Below, piece after piece: positions 8,457 through 15,042 of a stretch of 15,293 bases of DNA. The notes beneath the pieces were generated by a model. The model was not told where the DNA came from and did no database searches. It worked only from the letters and a program-made list of their open reading frames with translations. The stretch lies in assembly GCA_023457325.1 (NCBI GenBank), contig JAEWLX010000018.1:1-15293 (forward strand). Reading direction: 5' to 3'. Both the position numbers and the translations under genes were made by a program. Within the stretch, counting starts at the first letter, position 1, and each line of letters opens with the position of its first letter. This DNA is from Bacillota bacterium. GTDB lineage: Bacteria > Bacillota_I > Bacilli_A > RFN20 > CAG-826.

Positions 8457-9305
8457 ATGATTGAATTGATTATTTTAACTGGAGTATCTGGTGCCGGAAA
8501 ATCGACGGCTGTTCGAGCCTTCGAAGAGATGGACTACTATATCGTTGAAAACGTACCCTTTTCCGTTATTCCCAAATTGTTTAAAGCATTTGAAGATGAT
8601 ATGGTTCGTTTTCGTCGCACAGTCATTGTTGTGGCGATTGACGAAGCACTTAAAGCTGCCACTAAAGCTCGAGAAAACGCAAACTTCCGCGTCACCTTTT
8701 TAGCGCTTGATGCTTCTGAGGCCGAACTCTTAACACGCTTTCGTTTAACTCGTCATATTCACCCAGCCCAGGCCCATGGTCTTTCCCTTGCAGATTCCAT
8801 TGCTCGCGATCGTGTCTTAATGGATAAATTACAAAAAGACGTTGATATGTATGTCGATACATCCGGAAAAACGGCGACTGAGTTAAGAAAATTTATTTTC
8901 ACAAATATTCGTGGCATGGAAAGCGGAAATTTAACAATTAGCTTCGTATCTTTCGGTTTTAAACACGGAATTCCTTTTGATGTGGAAATGGTTTTTGATA
9001 CGAGAATCGTTCCTAATCCTTACTGGATTACTGAATTGAAAGATTTGACGGGCCTCGATGAACCAGTCAAAAAATTTGTTCTTGAAGACAAAGAAGCTCA
9101 GGAACTATTAAAAAACATTGAGAAATATTTAAATTACTATCTTGCCAAAGTCAAAGAAGAGGATCGCAATTTCTTTGTTGTCGGTATTGGGTGTAGTGGC
9201 GGTCAACATCGTTCGGTTGCCATCGCTGAATATCTCACCAAGAAATACGAAAGTAAATATCGGACTCTTTGTCTTCATCGCGATATTGGGAAATATAAAA
9301 AGTGA
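8457..9305 (+). CDS. rapZ: RapZ/YvcJ-family nucleotide-binding protein, divergent N-terminal domain
   Basis: A 282-residue member of the RapZ (YvcJ) family: an N-terminal P-loop domain and a C-terminal domain that in E. coli binds the small RNA GlmZ. Bacillus YvcJ hydrolyses GTP and affects competence. Walker A GVSGAGKS (9-16) is present, as are VDTS (133-136), SFGFKHGIP (165-173), DTRIVPNPYW (181-190) and GCSGGQHRSV (245-254). Several N-terminal motifs have drifted from YvcJ: DNLP is ENVP (31-34), the DLR strand is IDEA (61-64), and ETRRxHPL is LTRHIHPA (97-104). The start ATG follows AGAAGG by about 8 nt. Its TGA stop is embedded in the GTGA overlap with whiA. It is the only gene here ending in TGA, which also argues for genetic code 11. 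Confidence 0.92.
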   Translation: MIELIILTGVSGAGKSTAVRAFEEMDYYIVENVPFSVIPKLFKAFEDDMVRFRRTVIVVAIDEALKAATKARENANFRVTFLALDASEAELLTRFRLTRHIHPAQAHGLSLADSIARDRVLMDKLQKDVDMYVDTSGKTATELRKFIFTNIRGMESGNLTISFVSFGFKHGIPFDVEMVFDTRIVPNPYWITELKDLTGLDEPVKKFVLEDKEAQELLKNIEKYLNYYLAKVKEEDRNFFVVGIGCSGGQHRSVAIAEYLTKKYESKYRTLCLHRDIGKYKK

Positions 9306-10267
9306 GACCAACGATTTCGTTTACTCGTAAAGTCAAAGAAGAAATTGTTACCAAACCCTTCAGTGAAGAACGTCTACGCTCCTTAGTTGCGGCCTTCATA
9401 AAAGTTAATGGTCGCATGGAAATCAAGAATCGCCATGTTGCGATTCTTTTACAAACTGAGAATGCAAAAATTGCTAAATTTATCTATCTCATTATTCAGC
9501 AAATTTACGGGATTAATGTTCGCTTCTCTTATGAGAAAACAATGAAGTTTAAAAAGCGCACGACCTACAATATTATCATCGACCAAGAAGCCGAATATAT
9601 CATGGGCGATTTAGAAATATCTTTTCTTGAAGGCAAAATTGCCAAAAGCATCGTTTTTAATGATGACATGATCGGCGGATACTTAGCGGGTGCTTTTTTG
9701 GCTTCTGGTTCGGTCAATAGTCCACGTAGCTCCAATTATCATTTTGAAATTGCCCTTAATGACGAAAACTATGCGAAGTGGTTTTTAAAATTAATTGAAA
9801 AATATAAGGGCGGTAGCTTTAATCCTAAAATCATTAAACGACGGGATAATTTCGTCATCTATTTAAAAAAATCAGATCAAATTGCCGATTTTCTAATTTT
9901 GATGGGGGCCACCGATGCCTCTCTTGAATTTGAAAATATTCGCATCGATCGTGAATTTGCCAATATTGGCAACCGTCTTCAAAATCTCGATACAGCGAAT
10001 TATGCCAAAACGATGAAGTCATCAAAAAAGCAAATTGCCGACCTCCTCGTTATCGATAAGATTTTAGGGGTCAATAATCTTGCGAACGAAAAACAGCGTC
10101 TCCTAGCCAACATACGTTTAGAACACGAAGACGCGACAATGGATGAATTAGCATCATTAATGAGCGAAAGATTAGATAAAGTCGTCACTAAATCAAATAT
10201 TAATCATCTTTTTCGGGCTTTAAGCAGTCTTGCCAAACGTTATCGGGGAGAAAAAAATGAAGACTAA
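9302..10267 (+). CDS. whiA: DNA-binding protein WhiA
   Basis: A WhiA homologue (321 residues, family length ~310-330). In Streptomyces WhiA controls sporulation genes; in Bacillus it affects division and chromosome segregation. It shows the N-terminal SFTRKVKEEI (6-15), the LAGLIDADG-derived core around GGYLAGAFLASGSVN (125-139), which lacks the acidic catalytic residues of homing endonucleases as usual for WhiA, and a C-terminal helix-turn-helix (about 240-312) including RLLANIRLEHEDATMDELA (266-284). GTG at 9302 is chosen because it overlaps the rapZ stop by 4 nt and gives the family's normal N-terminus. In Bacillus yvcK lies between rapZ and whiA; here the overlap leaves no room for it. 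Confidence 0.95.
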   Translation: MRPTISFTRKVKEEIVTKPFSEERLRSLVAAFIKVNGRMEIKNRHVAILLQTENAKIAKFIYLIIQQIYGINVRFSYEKTMKFKKRTTYNIIIDQEAEYIMGDLEISFLEGKIAKSIVFNDDMIGGYLAGAFLASGSVNSPRSSNYHFEIALNDENYAKWFLKLIEKYKGGSFNPKIIKRRDNFVIYLKKSDQIADFLILMGATDASLEFENIRIDREFANIGNRLQNLDTANYAKTMKSSKKQIADLLVIDKILGVNNLANEKQRLLANIRLEHEDATMDELASLMSERLDKVVTKSNINHLFRALSSLAKRYRGEKNED

Positions 10268-10484
10268 CATGCAGCTGGGTCGCAAGATAGCTAAACTTCG
10301 GACTAGCCGTGGCTGGAATCAGGAAGAATTAGCTTTCCGTTCCAATTTAAATCGCAACTATTTATCAGATTTAGAAAATGGAAGACGAAATCCCTCACTT
10401 AAGGTTCTTGAAAAAATTGCCTTTGCTTTTGAAATGAGCTTAGAAACATTATTTAAGGGAATCACATCGTTTCCCTTCGTATAA
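10257..10484 (+). CDS. Small XRE-family HTH regulator
   Basis: A 75-residue protein consisting almost only of a Cro/C1-type DNA-binding domain: LGRKIAKLRTSRGWNQEELA (7-26), then the recognition-helix region LNRNYLSDLENGRRNPSLKVL (31-51) and IAFAFEMSLETLF (54-66). ATG 10257 is preferred over an upstream TTG at 10230 because GGGGAG (10245-10250) is a good Shine-Dalgarno 6 nt before it; ATG 10269 is an alternative. It overlaps the end of whiA by 11 nt and is probably translationally coupled. Bacillus has crh in this slot. With no effector domain visible, its target is unknown; it may act on itself or on the inverted repeats and promoter just downstream before gapA (inference). Confidence 0.88.
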   Translation: MKTNMQLGRKIAKLRTSRGWNQEELAFRSNLNRNYLSDLENGRRNPSLKVLEKIAFAFEMSLETLFKGITSFPFV

Positions 10485-10498
10485 AACATTCGTTTTAT
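10455..10498 (+). repeat. Two adjacent inverted repeats at the 3' end of the XRE gene
   Basis: AAGGGAA (10455-10461) pairs with TTCCCTT (10471-10477) inside the XRE coding end. ATAAAAC (10481-10487) pairs with GTTTTAT (10492-10498) across the stop codon. Neither is followed by a T run, so they are poor terminators; they could be an mRNA 3' structure or protein-binding dyads. Confidence 0.4.
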
Positions 10499-10526
10499 GG
10501 CTGTTGAGCGTTTCTTAACGAAAATT

Positions 10527-10540
10527 AGAAAACGCTTACA
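10527..10540 (+). promoter_or_regulatory. Candidate cre (CcpA-binding) site upstream of gapA
   Basis: AGAAAACGCTTACA matches the Bacillus cre consensus TGWAANCGNTNWCA at 13 of 14 positions; only the first base differs. On the other strand it reads TGTAAGCGTTTTCT. It is centred about 54 nt upstream of the predicted gapA transcription start, ahead of the -35, where CcpA acts as an activator at Bacillus ackA and pta. AGCGTTT at 10507-10513 forms an inverted partner 23 nt away. Confidence 0.5.
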
Positions 10541-10552
10541 ATGTTATTTTAC

Positions 10553-10581
10553 TTAAATAAAAGGACTATTTCCTATATAAT
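10553..10581 (+). promoter_or_regulatory. gapA promoter
   Basis: A perfect -10 TATAAT (10576-10581) with a weak -35 TTAAAT (10553-10558) at 17 nt spacing. The predicted start is near 10588, followed by a strong GGAGG Shine-Dalgarno (10601-10605) 8 nt before ATG. A weak -35 with an upstream cre site would fit an activated promoter. Confidence 0.6.
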
Positions 10582-10613
10582 AAACGCGGTAGAAAAAAAA
10601 GGAGGACATATAT

Positions 10614-11651
10614 ATGTCAATTAAGATCGCAATAAATGGATTTGGAAGAATCGGCCGTCTCGCCTTCAGAAGGGCTTACGAGACTGGTGATTTTGAAGTT
10701 GTCGCTATCAACGATTTAGCGGATGCGGCTTCATTAGCTTATCTTCTAAAATACGACACTGCTCACAAACGTTTCGGTGTCAACGACATTACAGTCGATG
10801 TCGAGAAAAATGCAATTGTTTACAAGGGAAAAGTAATTCCTGTCATTGGCCAACCTGACCCCAAACTAATCAAATGGTCAGACTATGGTGCTGAGCTTGT
10901 TCTAGAATGCACCGGCCGTTTTAAGGGAAAAGCTGATGCCTCCGTTCATATTACTGAAGGCGGTGTAAAGGGTGTCGTTATCTCTTCGCCAGCCGATAAA
11001 GAAACACCAACCTTTGTCTATGGTGTTAACGAAGACAAACTAACAAAAGATATGACAGTTATCTCGGGCGCTTCTTGCACAACGAACTGCTTAGCCCCTG
11101 TCGCCAAAGTCCTCGTTGATAAATTTGGCATTAAAGGTGGATACATGACGACCGTTCACGCTTACACCAATGACCAAACAACACTTGACTTAGTTAAAAA
11201 AGGCAATAGCCGTAGAGGTCGTGCCGCCGCCGCCAACATCGTTCCAACGACAACTGGTGCCGCCAAAGCAATTAACCTCGTCATTCCGGAATTAAAGGGT
11301 CGCCTACAAGGCGGTGCTCTCCGTGTCCCGGTCATTGATGGTTCATTAGTTGACCTTTCCTTGTCATTAGAAAAGAATGTCACCGTTGAAGAAATCAATG
11401 CGGCCATGAAAGAAGCGGCCAACACTTATCTCAAGGATGTTCTCGATTATACCGAAGATGAAGTCGTTAGTAGCGACATCATTGGTGCAACCGCTGGTTC
11501 GATCTTTGATGCCACACAAACTGCCGTCTTCTCAAATCCAGAGGGACAGCAATTTGTTAAAGTTGTCGCTTGGTACGATAACGAATACAGCTATACTTGC
11601 CAATACTTACGTATTGCCAAAGAAATGGCTAAAGTTTTAGGAATAAAATAA
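10614..11651 (+). CDS. gapA: Glyceraldehyde-3-phosphate dehydrogenase, glycolytic type
   Basis: Cytoplasmic enzyme that oxidises glyceraldehyde-3-phosphate with NAD+ and phosphate to 1,3-bisphosphoglycerate. 345 residues, full length. Rossmann motif INGFGRIGR (7-15); N33-D34-L35 is consistent with NAD rather than NADP preference; catalytic C155 in SGASCTTNCLAP (151-162); H182 in TTVHAYTNDQ (179-188); RGRAAAANIVPTTTGAAKAI (201-220); and the C-terminal WYDNEYSYTCQ (320-330). The substrate-loop segment reads LQGGALRVPV (231-240), slightly different from the usual LNGMAMRVP. It heads the glycolytic cluster, with its own strong RBS and promoter, a candidate cre site upstream and a hairpin terminator before pgk. 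No cggR precedes it, unlike Bacillus. Confidence 0.98.
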   Translation: MSIKIAINGFGRIGRLAFRRAYETGDFEVVAINDLADAASLAYLLKYDTAHKRFGVNDITVDVEKNAIVYKGKVIPVIGQPDPKLIKWSDYGAELVLECTGRFKGKADASVHITEGGVKGVVISSPADKETPTFVYGVNEDKLTKDMTVISGASCTTNCLAPVAKVLVDKFGIKGGYMTTVHAYTNDQTTLDLVKKGNSRRGRAAAANIVPTTTGAAKAINLVIPELKGRLQGGALRVPVIDGSLVDLSLSLEKNVTVEEINAAMKEAANTYLKDVLDYTEDEVVSSDIIGATAGSIFDATQTAVFSNPEGQQFVKVVAWYDNEYSYTCQYLRIAKEMAKVLGIK

Positions 11652-11660
11652 GTTCTCGGT

Positions 11661-11690
11661 AAAGGTGCTATATCAAAGGCACCTTTTTGT
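11661..11690 (+). terminator. Internal terminator/attenuator between gapA and pgk
   Basis: AAAGGTGC (11661-11668) pairs perfectly with GCACCTTT (11679-11686) around a 10-nt loop, followed by TTGTTT. It lies 9 nt after the gapA stop, and no promoter is visible between it and pgk (ATG 11711). Partial termination would give more gapA than pgk-tpiA message. Confidence 0.7.
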
Positions 11691-11710
11691 TTAAAAAAGG
11701 AGGCATTATT

Positions 11711-12925
11711 ATGCTTACAATCGATCAATTAGGTGATATTAAGGGGAAAAGAGTTCTTGTTCGTGTTGACTTTAATGTCCCACTAAAGGATGGTCAGATT
11801 CGTGATGATAATCGCATCGTTCAAGCTGTACCAACTATCAAAGCCCTCATTTCTCATGGCGCGAAAGTCATTTTGCTTTCACACCTTGGCAAGATTAAAC
11901 ACAAGGAAGCTCCAGAAGTTGTCGAAGCACAAAAAAAGAAAAATAGTCTTGCTCCGGTCGCTGCTCGTTTAGGAGAAATTCTTAAAAAACCTGTTGCCTT
12001 TTGTCCAGAGACAACTGGTGATCTCACAAACTTTTTTGTACGGACAATTGAATCAGGCGAGGTTGTCTTAATTCAAAACACCCGTTATGAAAAGGGCGAA
12101 GAGAAAAATGATGTCGAATTAGCTAAAAAATGGGCTGAAAACATTGATATCTATGTTATGGATGCGTTTGGAAGCGCCCATCGCGCTCATGCCTCGACCT
12201 ATGGTATTCCCGAAATTCTTAAAGCTGAAGGTAAACCTGTAGCCGTTGGATATCTAGTTGAAAAAGAAATTCGCAATCTAATCCGTTGCGTTGAAGTTAA
12301 AGAAAGTGATCGCCCGTACATCGCAATTCTCGGTGGTTTTAAAGTCTCTGACAAAATCAAAGTTATTGATTCATTGCTTAAGAAATGCGACAAGATTCTT
12401 ATCGGTGGAGCAATGGCTTATACCTTTGCTAAGGCACTTGGTCGTTCAATTGGTAAATCTCCATGCGAAGACGAACAATTAGCATATGCTAAAAAGTGTT
12501 ATGAAGAAGCCAATGGCCGCATTATTCTACCGCTTGATTCGATTGCAACTGATGCCTTTGAAGGTTGGACTAACAAAATTATTACTGAAGACTCCAACAT
12601 TCCTGAAGGTTTTGAAGGAATGGATATCGGACCGAAAACAGCGGCATTATACCAGCAAGAAATTGCCAAAGCAAAAATGGTTTTCTGGAATGGCCCAATG
12701 GGCGTTTTTGAACAAAAAGATTTTGCTGGTGGTACCATTGCCGTCTGTGAAGCAGTTGAAAAATTGCGCAATGCTTTTACCGTTTGTGGTGGTGGAGACT
12801 CAGCGGCAGCTGTCAGCGAATTTGGTTATACCAACTCCTTTTCTCACGTCTCAACCGGCGGAGGAGCTTCGTTAGAAATGATCGAAAATGACGGGCATCT
12901 TCCCGGCATCGATGTTCTTAAGTAG
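11711..12925 (+). CDS. pgk: Phosphoglycerate kinase
   Basis: Makes ATP from 1,3-bisphosphoglycerate and ADP in glycolysis. ATG 11711 is chosen because AAAGGAGG lies just upstream; a longer frame from TTG 11687 would translate the RBS itself. 404 residues, family length ~390-415. Motifs: RVDFNVP (18-24), LLSHLGKIK (55-63), QNTRYEKGEEKND (122-134), DAFGSAHRAHAS (151-162), ILGGFKVSDKI (206-216), FWNGPMGVFE (325-334), GGGDSAAAV (360-368) and STGGGASLE (381-389). Two positions are unusual: the Arg of SHLGRPKG is Lys61, and the residue before the nucleotide-site lysine is Phe210 rather than Ala/Ser. tpiA follows 8 nt later. Confidence 0.97.
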   Translation: MLTIDQLGDIKGKRVLVRVDFNVPLKDGQIRDDNRIVQAVPTIKALISHGAKVILLSHLGKIKHKEAPEVVEAQKKKNSLAPVAARLGEILKKPVAFCPETTGDLTNFFVRTIESGEVVLIQNTRYEKGEEKNDVELAKKWAENIDIYVMDAFGSAHRAHASTYGIPEILKAEGKPVAVGYLVEKEIRNLIRCVEVKESDRPYIAILGGFKVSDKIKVIDSLLKKCDKILIGGAMAYTFAKALGRSIGKSPCEDEQLAYAKKCYEEANGRIILPLDSIATDAFEGWTNKIITEDSNIPEGFEGMDIGPKTAALYQQEIAKAKMVFWNGPMGVFEQKDFAGGTIAVCEAVEKLRNAFTVCGGGDSAAAVSEFGYTNSFSHVSTGGGASLEMIENDGHLPGIDVLK

Positions 12926-12933
12926 GTAAAAAG

Positions 12934-13686
12934 ATGAGAAAAAAACTATTACTCGGCAATTGGAAAATGAATAAGACGCGCGAAGAAACCAAGGTTTTTG
13001 CCTTGGGTTCTTTAGCTTTATCAGCATTGGCTGATTTACATGGCATCGAAATCGGTGTCGCCCCCGCGTATCTTTCGCTTCCCGTCGTTAAAAAATACAA
13101 TCCTAATATGATTGTTGCCTCACAAAATGTTCATTACAAACCTTCAGGAGCTTATACTGGCGAGGTTTCTATTGCCATGCTTAAAGAAATTAATGTCAAT
13201 TGGGCAATTATCGGCCACTCTGAGCGTCGGAGCTATGATAACGAAACAAGTGAAAACTGCAACCTAAAAATGAAGGCCCTTCTTTCAAACGAGATGACGC
13301 CTATTTATTGCGTTGGCGAAACACTCGAACAGTTTGAGAAGAAAAACACAAAAAAAGTAATAAAGCAGCAAATTGAGGCTGGATTTAGTGAAATATCTGC
13401 TGAATTGGCAGAGAAAGTCATCGTTGCTTACGAACCTGTATGGTCAATTGGAACAGGGAAGAACGCTTCGGTGGAAATCGCTCAAGACATCTGTTCTTAC
13501 ATTCGCGCTTTACTTAGAAAAAACTATGGTGAAGTCGCAGACAAAATGCGCATTCTTTACGGCGGTTCGGTTAAGCCTGATAATGTCAAAGCTTATTTAA
13601 CAACTGCTGATATTGATGGCGCCCTTGTCGGTGGAGCTTCGTTAAGCATCGAATCATTTAAAGAACTTATTAACAATATTATTTAG
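12934..13686 (+). CDS. tpiA: Triosephosphate isomerase
   Basis: Interconverts dihydroxyacetone phosphate and glyceraldehyde-3-phosphate; dimeric TIM barrel, 250 residues (normal). Catalytic residues are all visible: N9 and K11 in GNWKMNKT, H95 in IGHSERR (93-99), E167 in AYEPVWSIGTGK (165-176), the flexible loop 6. The phosphate site is present as YGGSVKPDN (209-217) and DGALVGGASL (228-237). ATG 12934 is preceded only by a weak AGGT overlapping the pgk stop, so translation probably depends on coupling to pgk. The next gene starts 9 nt after its stop with an AGGAGG site overlapping the tpiA TAG; gpmI and eno, common next genes in Bacillota, are not here. Confidence 0.98.
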   Translation: MRKKLLLGNWKMNKTREETKVFALGSLALSALADLHGIEIGVAPAYLSLPVVKKYNPNMIVASQNVHYKPSGAYTGEVSIAMLKEINVNWAIIGHSERRSYDNETSENCNLKMKALLSNEMTPIYCVGETLEQFEKKNTKKVIKQQIEAGFSEISAELAEKVIVAYEPVWSIGTGKNASVEIAQDICSYIRALLRKNYGEVADKMRILYGGSVKPDNVKAYLTTADIDGALVGGASLSIESFKELINNII

Positions 13687-13695
13687 GAGGTTGAA

Positions 13696-14394
13696 ATGTA
13701 CAATTATCAAAGATATGAAAAAGTGCAAACGACCGAAGGAAGCAGATTTCTCGGTGTTATATTTGGCTATGCGGCAATTGGCTTTTTAATTACCGCAGGA
13801 ATTGCTCTATTAACCGGTTATTTATTTACTAGCGTTATTCCCATTAATGTTGGAAACGACATTTATCTTGGTTTGATTATTGGTGCGTCCGTCTTACAAA
13901 TAGCACTCATTTTTTGGATTACTTTTCGCGTCTTCCGTCGTGGCGGAAACATGATTGTGCCTTTTGTCTTATACACTATTGCCATGGGCATTTTACTTTC
14001 AGCCCTAACATTAACCCTTGATTGGTATTTGATCGGCATGACTTTTGGACTGACATGTCTCGTTTTTGGTGTTATGGCTGCGGTCGGATATTACTCCAAA
14101 GTTAATCTATCTGGATTATTAATCGTCGGCATGGGTCTTCTTATTGGCTCTATTTTCCTTTCATTAATCAACTGGTTTATTGGTAGTGGCATGGTTGAGT
14201 GGATTGTGACGTTTGCTTCTTTTGGAGCGATTATGTTAATTACTGCCTTTGATATTTGGCGCATTCGCAAAATTATTGAATCAGGCAGCATGACGAATAA
14301 TTTAGCCTTGTACTGCGCCTTTAATATCTATGTTGATTTTATCTATATGTTTATGCGGATAGCTATTATTCTTTCGCGCGTAACAAGAAGATAA
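13696..14394 (+). CDS. Bax inhibitor-1 / YetJ-family membrane protein
   Basis: A 232-residue integral membrane protein with seven predicted helices (about 18-44, 57-78, 87-108, 111-132, 138-160, 167-186 and 203-226) and a polar N-terminus. The end of helix 6 (ITAFDIWRIRKI, 182-193) and helix 7 (NIYVDFIYMFMRI, 210-222) match the BI-1/UPF0005 pattern. Asp186 and Asp214 appear to correspond to D171 and D195 of Bacillus YetJ, which gate a pH-sensitive calcium leak. The physiological role in bacteria is not settled. An AGGAGG site precedes ATG 13696, and the 9-nt gap places it in the glycolytic operon, an unexpected partner. No terminator was found after it. Confidence 0.88.
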   Translation: MYNYQRYEKVQTTEGSRFLGVIFGYAAIGFLITAGIALLTGYLFTSVIPINVGNDIYLGLIIGASVLQIALIFWITFRVFRRGGNMIVPFVLYTIAMGILLSALTLTLDWYLIGMTFGLTCLVFGVMAAVGYYSKVNLSGLLIVGMGLLIGSIFLSLINWFIGSGMVEWIVTFASFGAIMLITAFDIWRIRKIIESGSMTNNLALYCAFNIYVDFIYMFMRIAIILSRVTRR

Positions 14395-14416
14395 AGAACT
14401 TCAATTCATTTATTAC

Positions 14417-14445
14417 TTCAAACAAGTGTTCCAATCCGTTAAAAT
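14417..14445 (+). promoter_or_regulatory. Likely promoter of desulfoferrodoxin gene
   Basis: A TTCAAA -35 (14417-14422, 4/6) and TAAAAT -10 (14440-14445, 5/6) with 17 nt spacing, in the 79-nt gap after the BI-1 gene. An AGAGG Shine-Dalgarno (14461-14465) precedes ATG 14474. No clear PerR-type box was recognised. Confidence 0.5.
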
Positions 14446-14473
14446 TAGTATTAGGAAAGAAGAGGTATCTTAA

Positions 14474-14854
14474 ATGTCAAAATTCTTTATGTGCCCCATC
14501 TGTGGCAATTTCGTTGAATCGATCGTTGATAGTGGCGTGCCAATGGTTTGTTGTGGTCAAGAAATGGAAGAAGTCGAAGCTGATACACAAGAAAATGTAT
14601 CCCTCGAAAAACATATTCCTGAAGTTAAAGTCGATGGCCACAAAGTCGTTGTTAAAGTCGGTTCAGTTACGCACCCAATGCTACCCGAACACTTTATTCA
14701 GTGGATTCACCTTGAAACAAATCTCGGTATCCGTCGGACAAAGTTAAATCCTGGTCAAGAACCCGTTGCTACTTTCTGTTTGGTTGAAGGCGAAGTTGCC
14801 AAAGCCGCTTATGAATATTGCAACTTGCACGGACTTTGGAAAAAAGAAATCTAA
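14474..14854 (+). CDS. dfx: Desulfoferrodoxin (two-iron-centre superoxide reductase)
   Basis: Reduces superoxide to hydrogen peroxide without releasing oxygen, using electrons usually passed from rubredoxin; a cytoplasmic defence enzyme of anaerobes. 126 residues, normal for the two-domain class. Centre I (desulforedoxin domain) is complete: C7, C10, C26, C27. Centre II has all five expected ligands: H47 (in EKHIP, with E45 and K46), H67 and H73 (HPMLPEH), C116 and H119 (YCNLHGLWK). Its own promoter and strong terminator make it a likely single-gene unit between the glycolytic cluster and the rRNA operon. With PFOR in the same window this supports an oxygen-sensitive fermentative metabolism. 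No rubredoxin or rubrerythrin gene is adjacent. Confidence 0.97.
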   Translation: MSKFFMCPICGNFVESIVDSGVPMVCCGQEMEEVEADTQENVSLEKHIPEVKVDGHKVVVKVGSVTHPMLPEHFIQWIHLETNLGIRRTKLNPGQEPVATFCLVEGEVAKAAYEYCNLHGLWKKEI

Positions 14855-14873
14855 ATTATTTAAAGAAGAAATG

Positions 14874-14902
14874 AAGACTGAATCATCGATTCGGTCTTTT
14901 TT
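14874..14902 (+). terminator. Rho-independent terminator after dfx
   Basis: An 11-bp stem (14874-14884 with 14888-14898, one G-T pair) has a 3-nt loop and runs into TTTTTT. It lies 20 nt after the dfx stop and insulates the rRNA promoter from read-through. Confidence 0.92.
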
Positions 14903-14977
14903 CTTTAGAAAATCATCAATTTTGTCCTTTTATCTTCATTATATAAAGACAAAGGCGTGCGTTAAGAAAGAGCTTTG
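14903..14977. other. Spacer between dfx terminator and rRNA promoter
   Basis: No gene is visible. It holds a TATAAA at 14942-14947 without a well-spaced -35, and a weak ACAAAG/CTTTGT inverted repeat with an 18-nt loop (14949-14978). An additional upstream rRNA promoter is possible but unsupported. Confidence 0.4.
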
Positions 14978-15036
14978 TAAATAAGTAAAAAAATAAAGTT
15001 TTTGTTCTTGACACTACTATGTAGGGATGGTAACCT
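14978..15036 (+). promoter_or_regulatory. rRNA operon promoter with AT-rich UP-like region
   Basis: A perfect -35 TTGACA (15008-15013), a 17-nt spacer and an extended -10 TGG-TAACCT (15028-15036). About 30 nt of almost pure A/T, with A and T tracts, precede the -35, as in rRNA UP elements. The predicted start is near 15043. The hexamer TAACCT is a weak -10 (3/6), partly compensated by the TG extension. Confidence 0.65.
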
Positions 15037-15042
15037 ATTTAA

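Noticed and set aside
9302..9305. TGA as tryptophan (code 4), fusing rapZ to a longer frame
   Set aside because: Read-through gives no family sequence, RapZ ends at its normal length, and Trp in the genes examined is TGG.
9129..9330. Overlapping short ORFs on both strands around the rapZ-whiA junction
   Set aside because: They are shadows of rapZ and whiA with no RBS or protein-family features.
10230..10256. TTG start for the XRE regulator
   Set aside because: ATG 10257 has a good Shine-Dalgarno (GGGGAG) at correct spacing and gives a standard XRE N-terminus.
10455..10498. Terminator after the XRE gene
   Set aside because: Both hairpins lack a following T run; kept only as inverted repeats.
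11687..11710. N-terminal extension of Pgk from TTG 11687
   Set aside because: The extension would translate the GGAGG ribosome binding site and overlaps the terminator tail; family N-termini match ATG 11711.
14766..14984. A small ORF running over the end of dfx and its terminator
   Set aside because: It lies in another frame of a clear desulfoferrodoxin gene, crosses a strong terminator and shows no RBS or recognisable motif.
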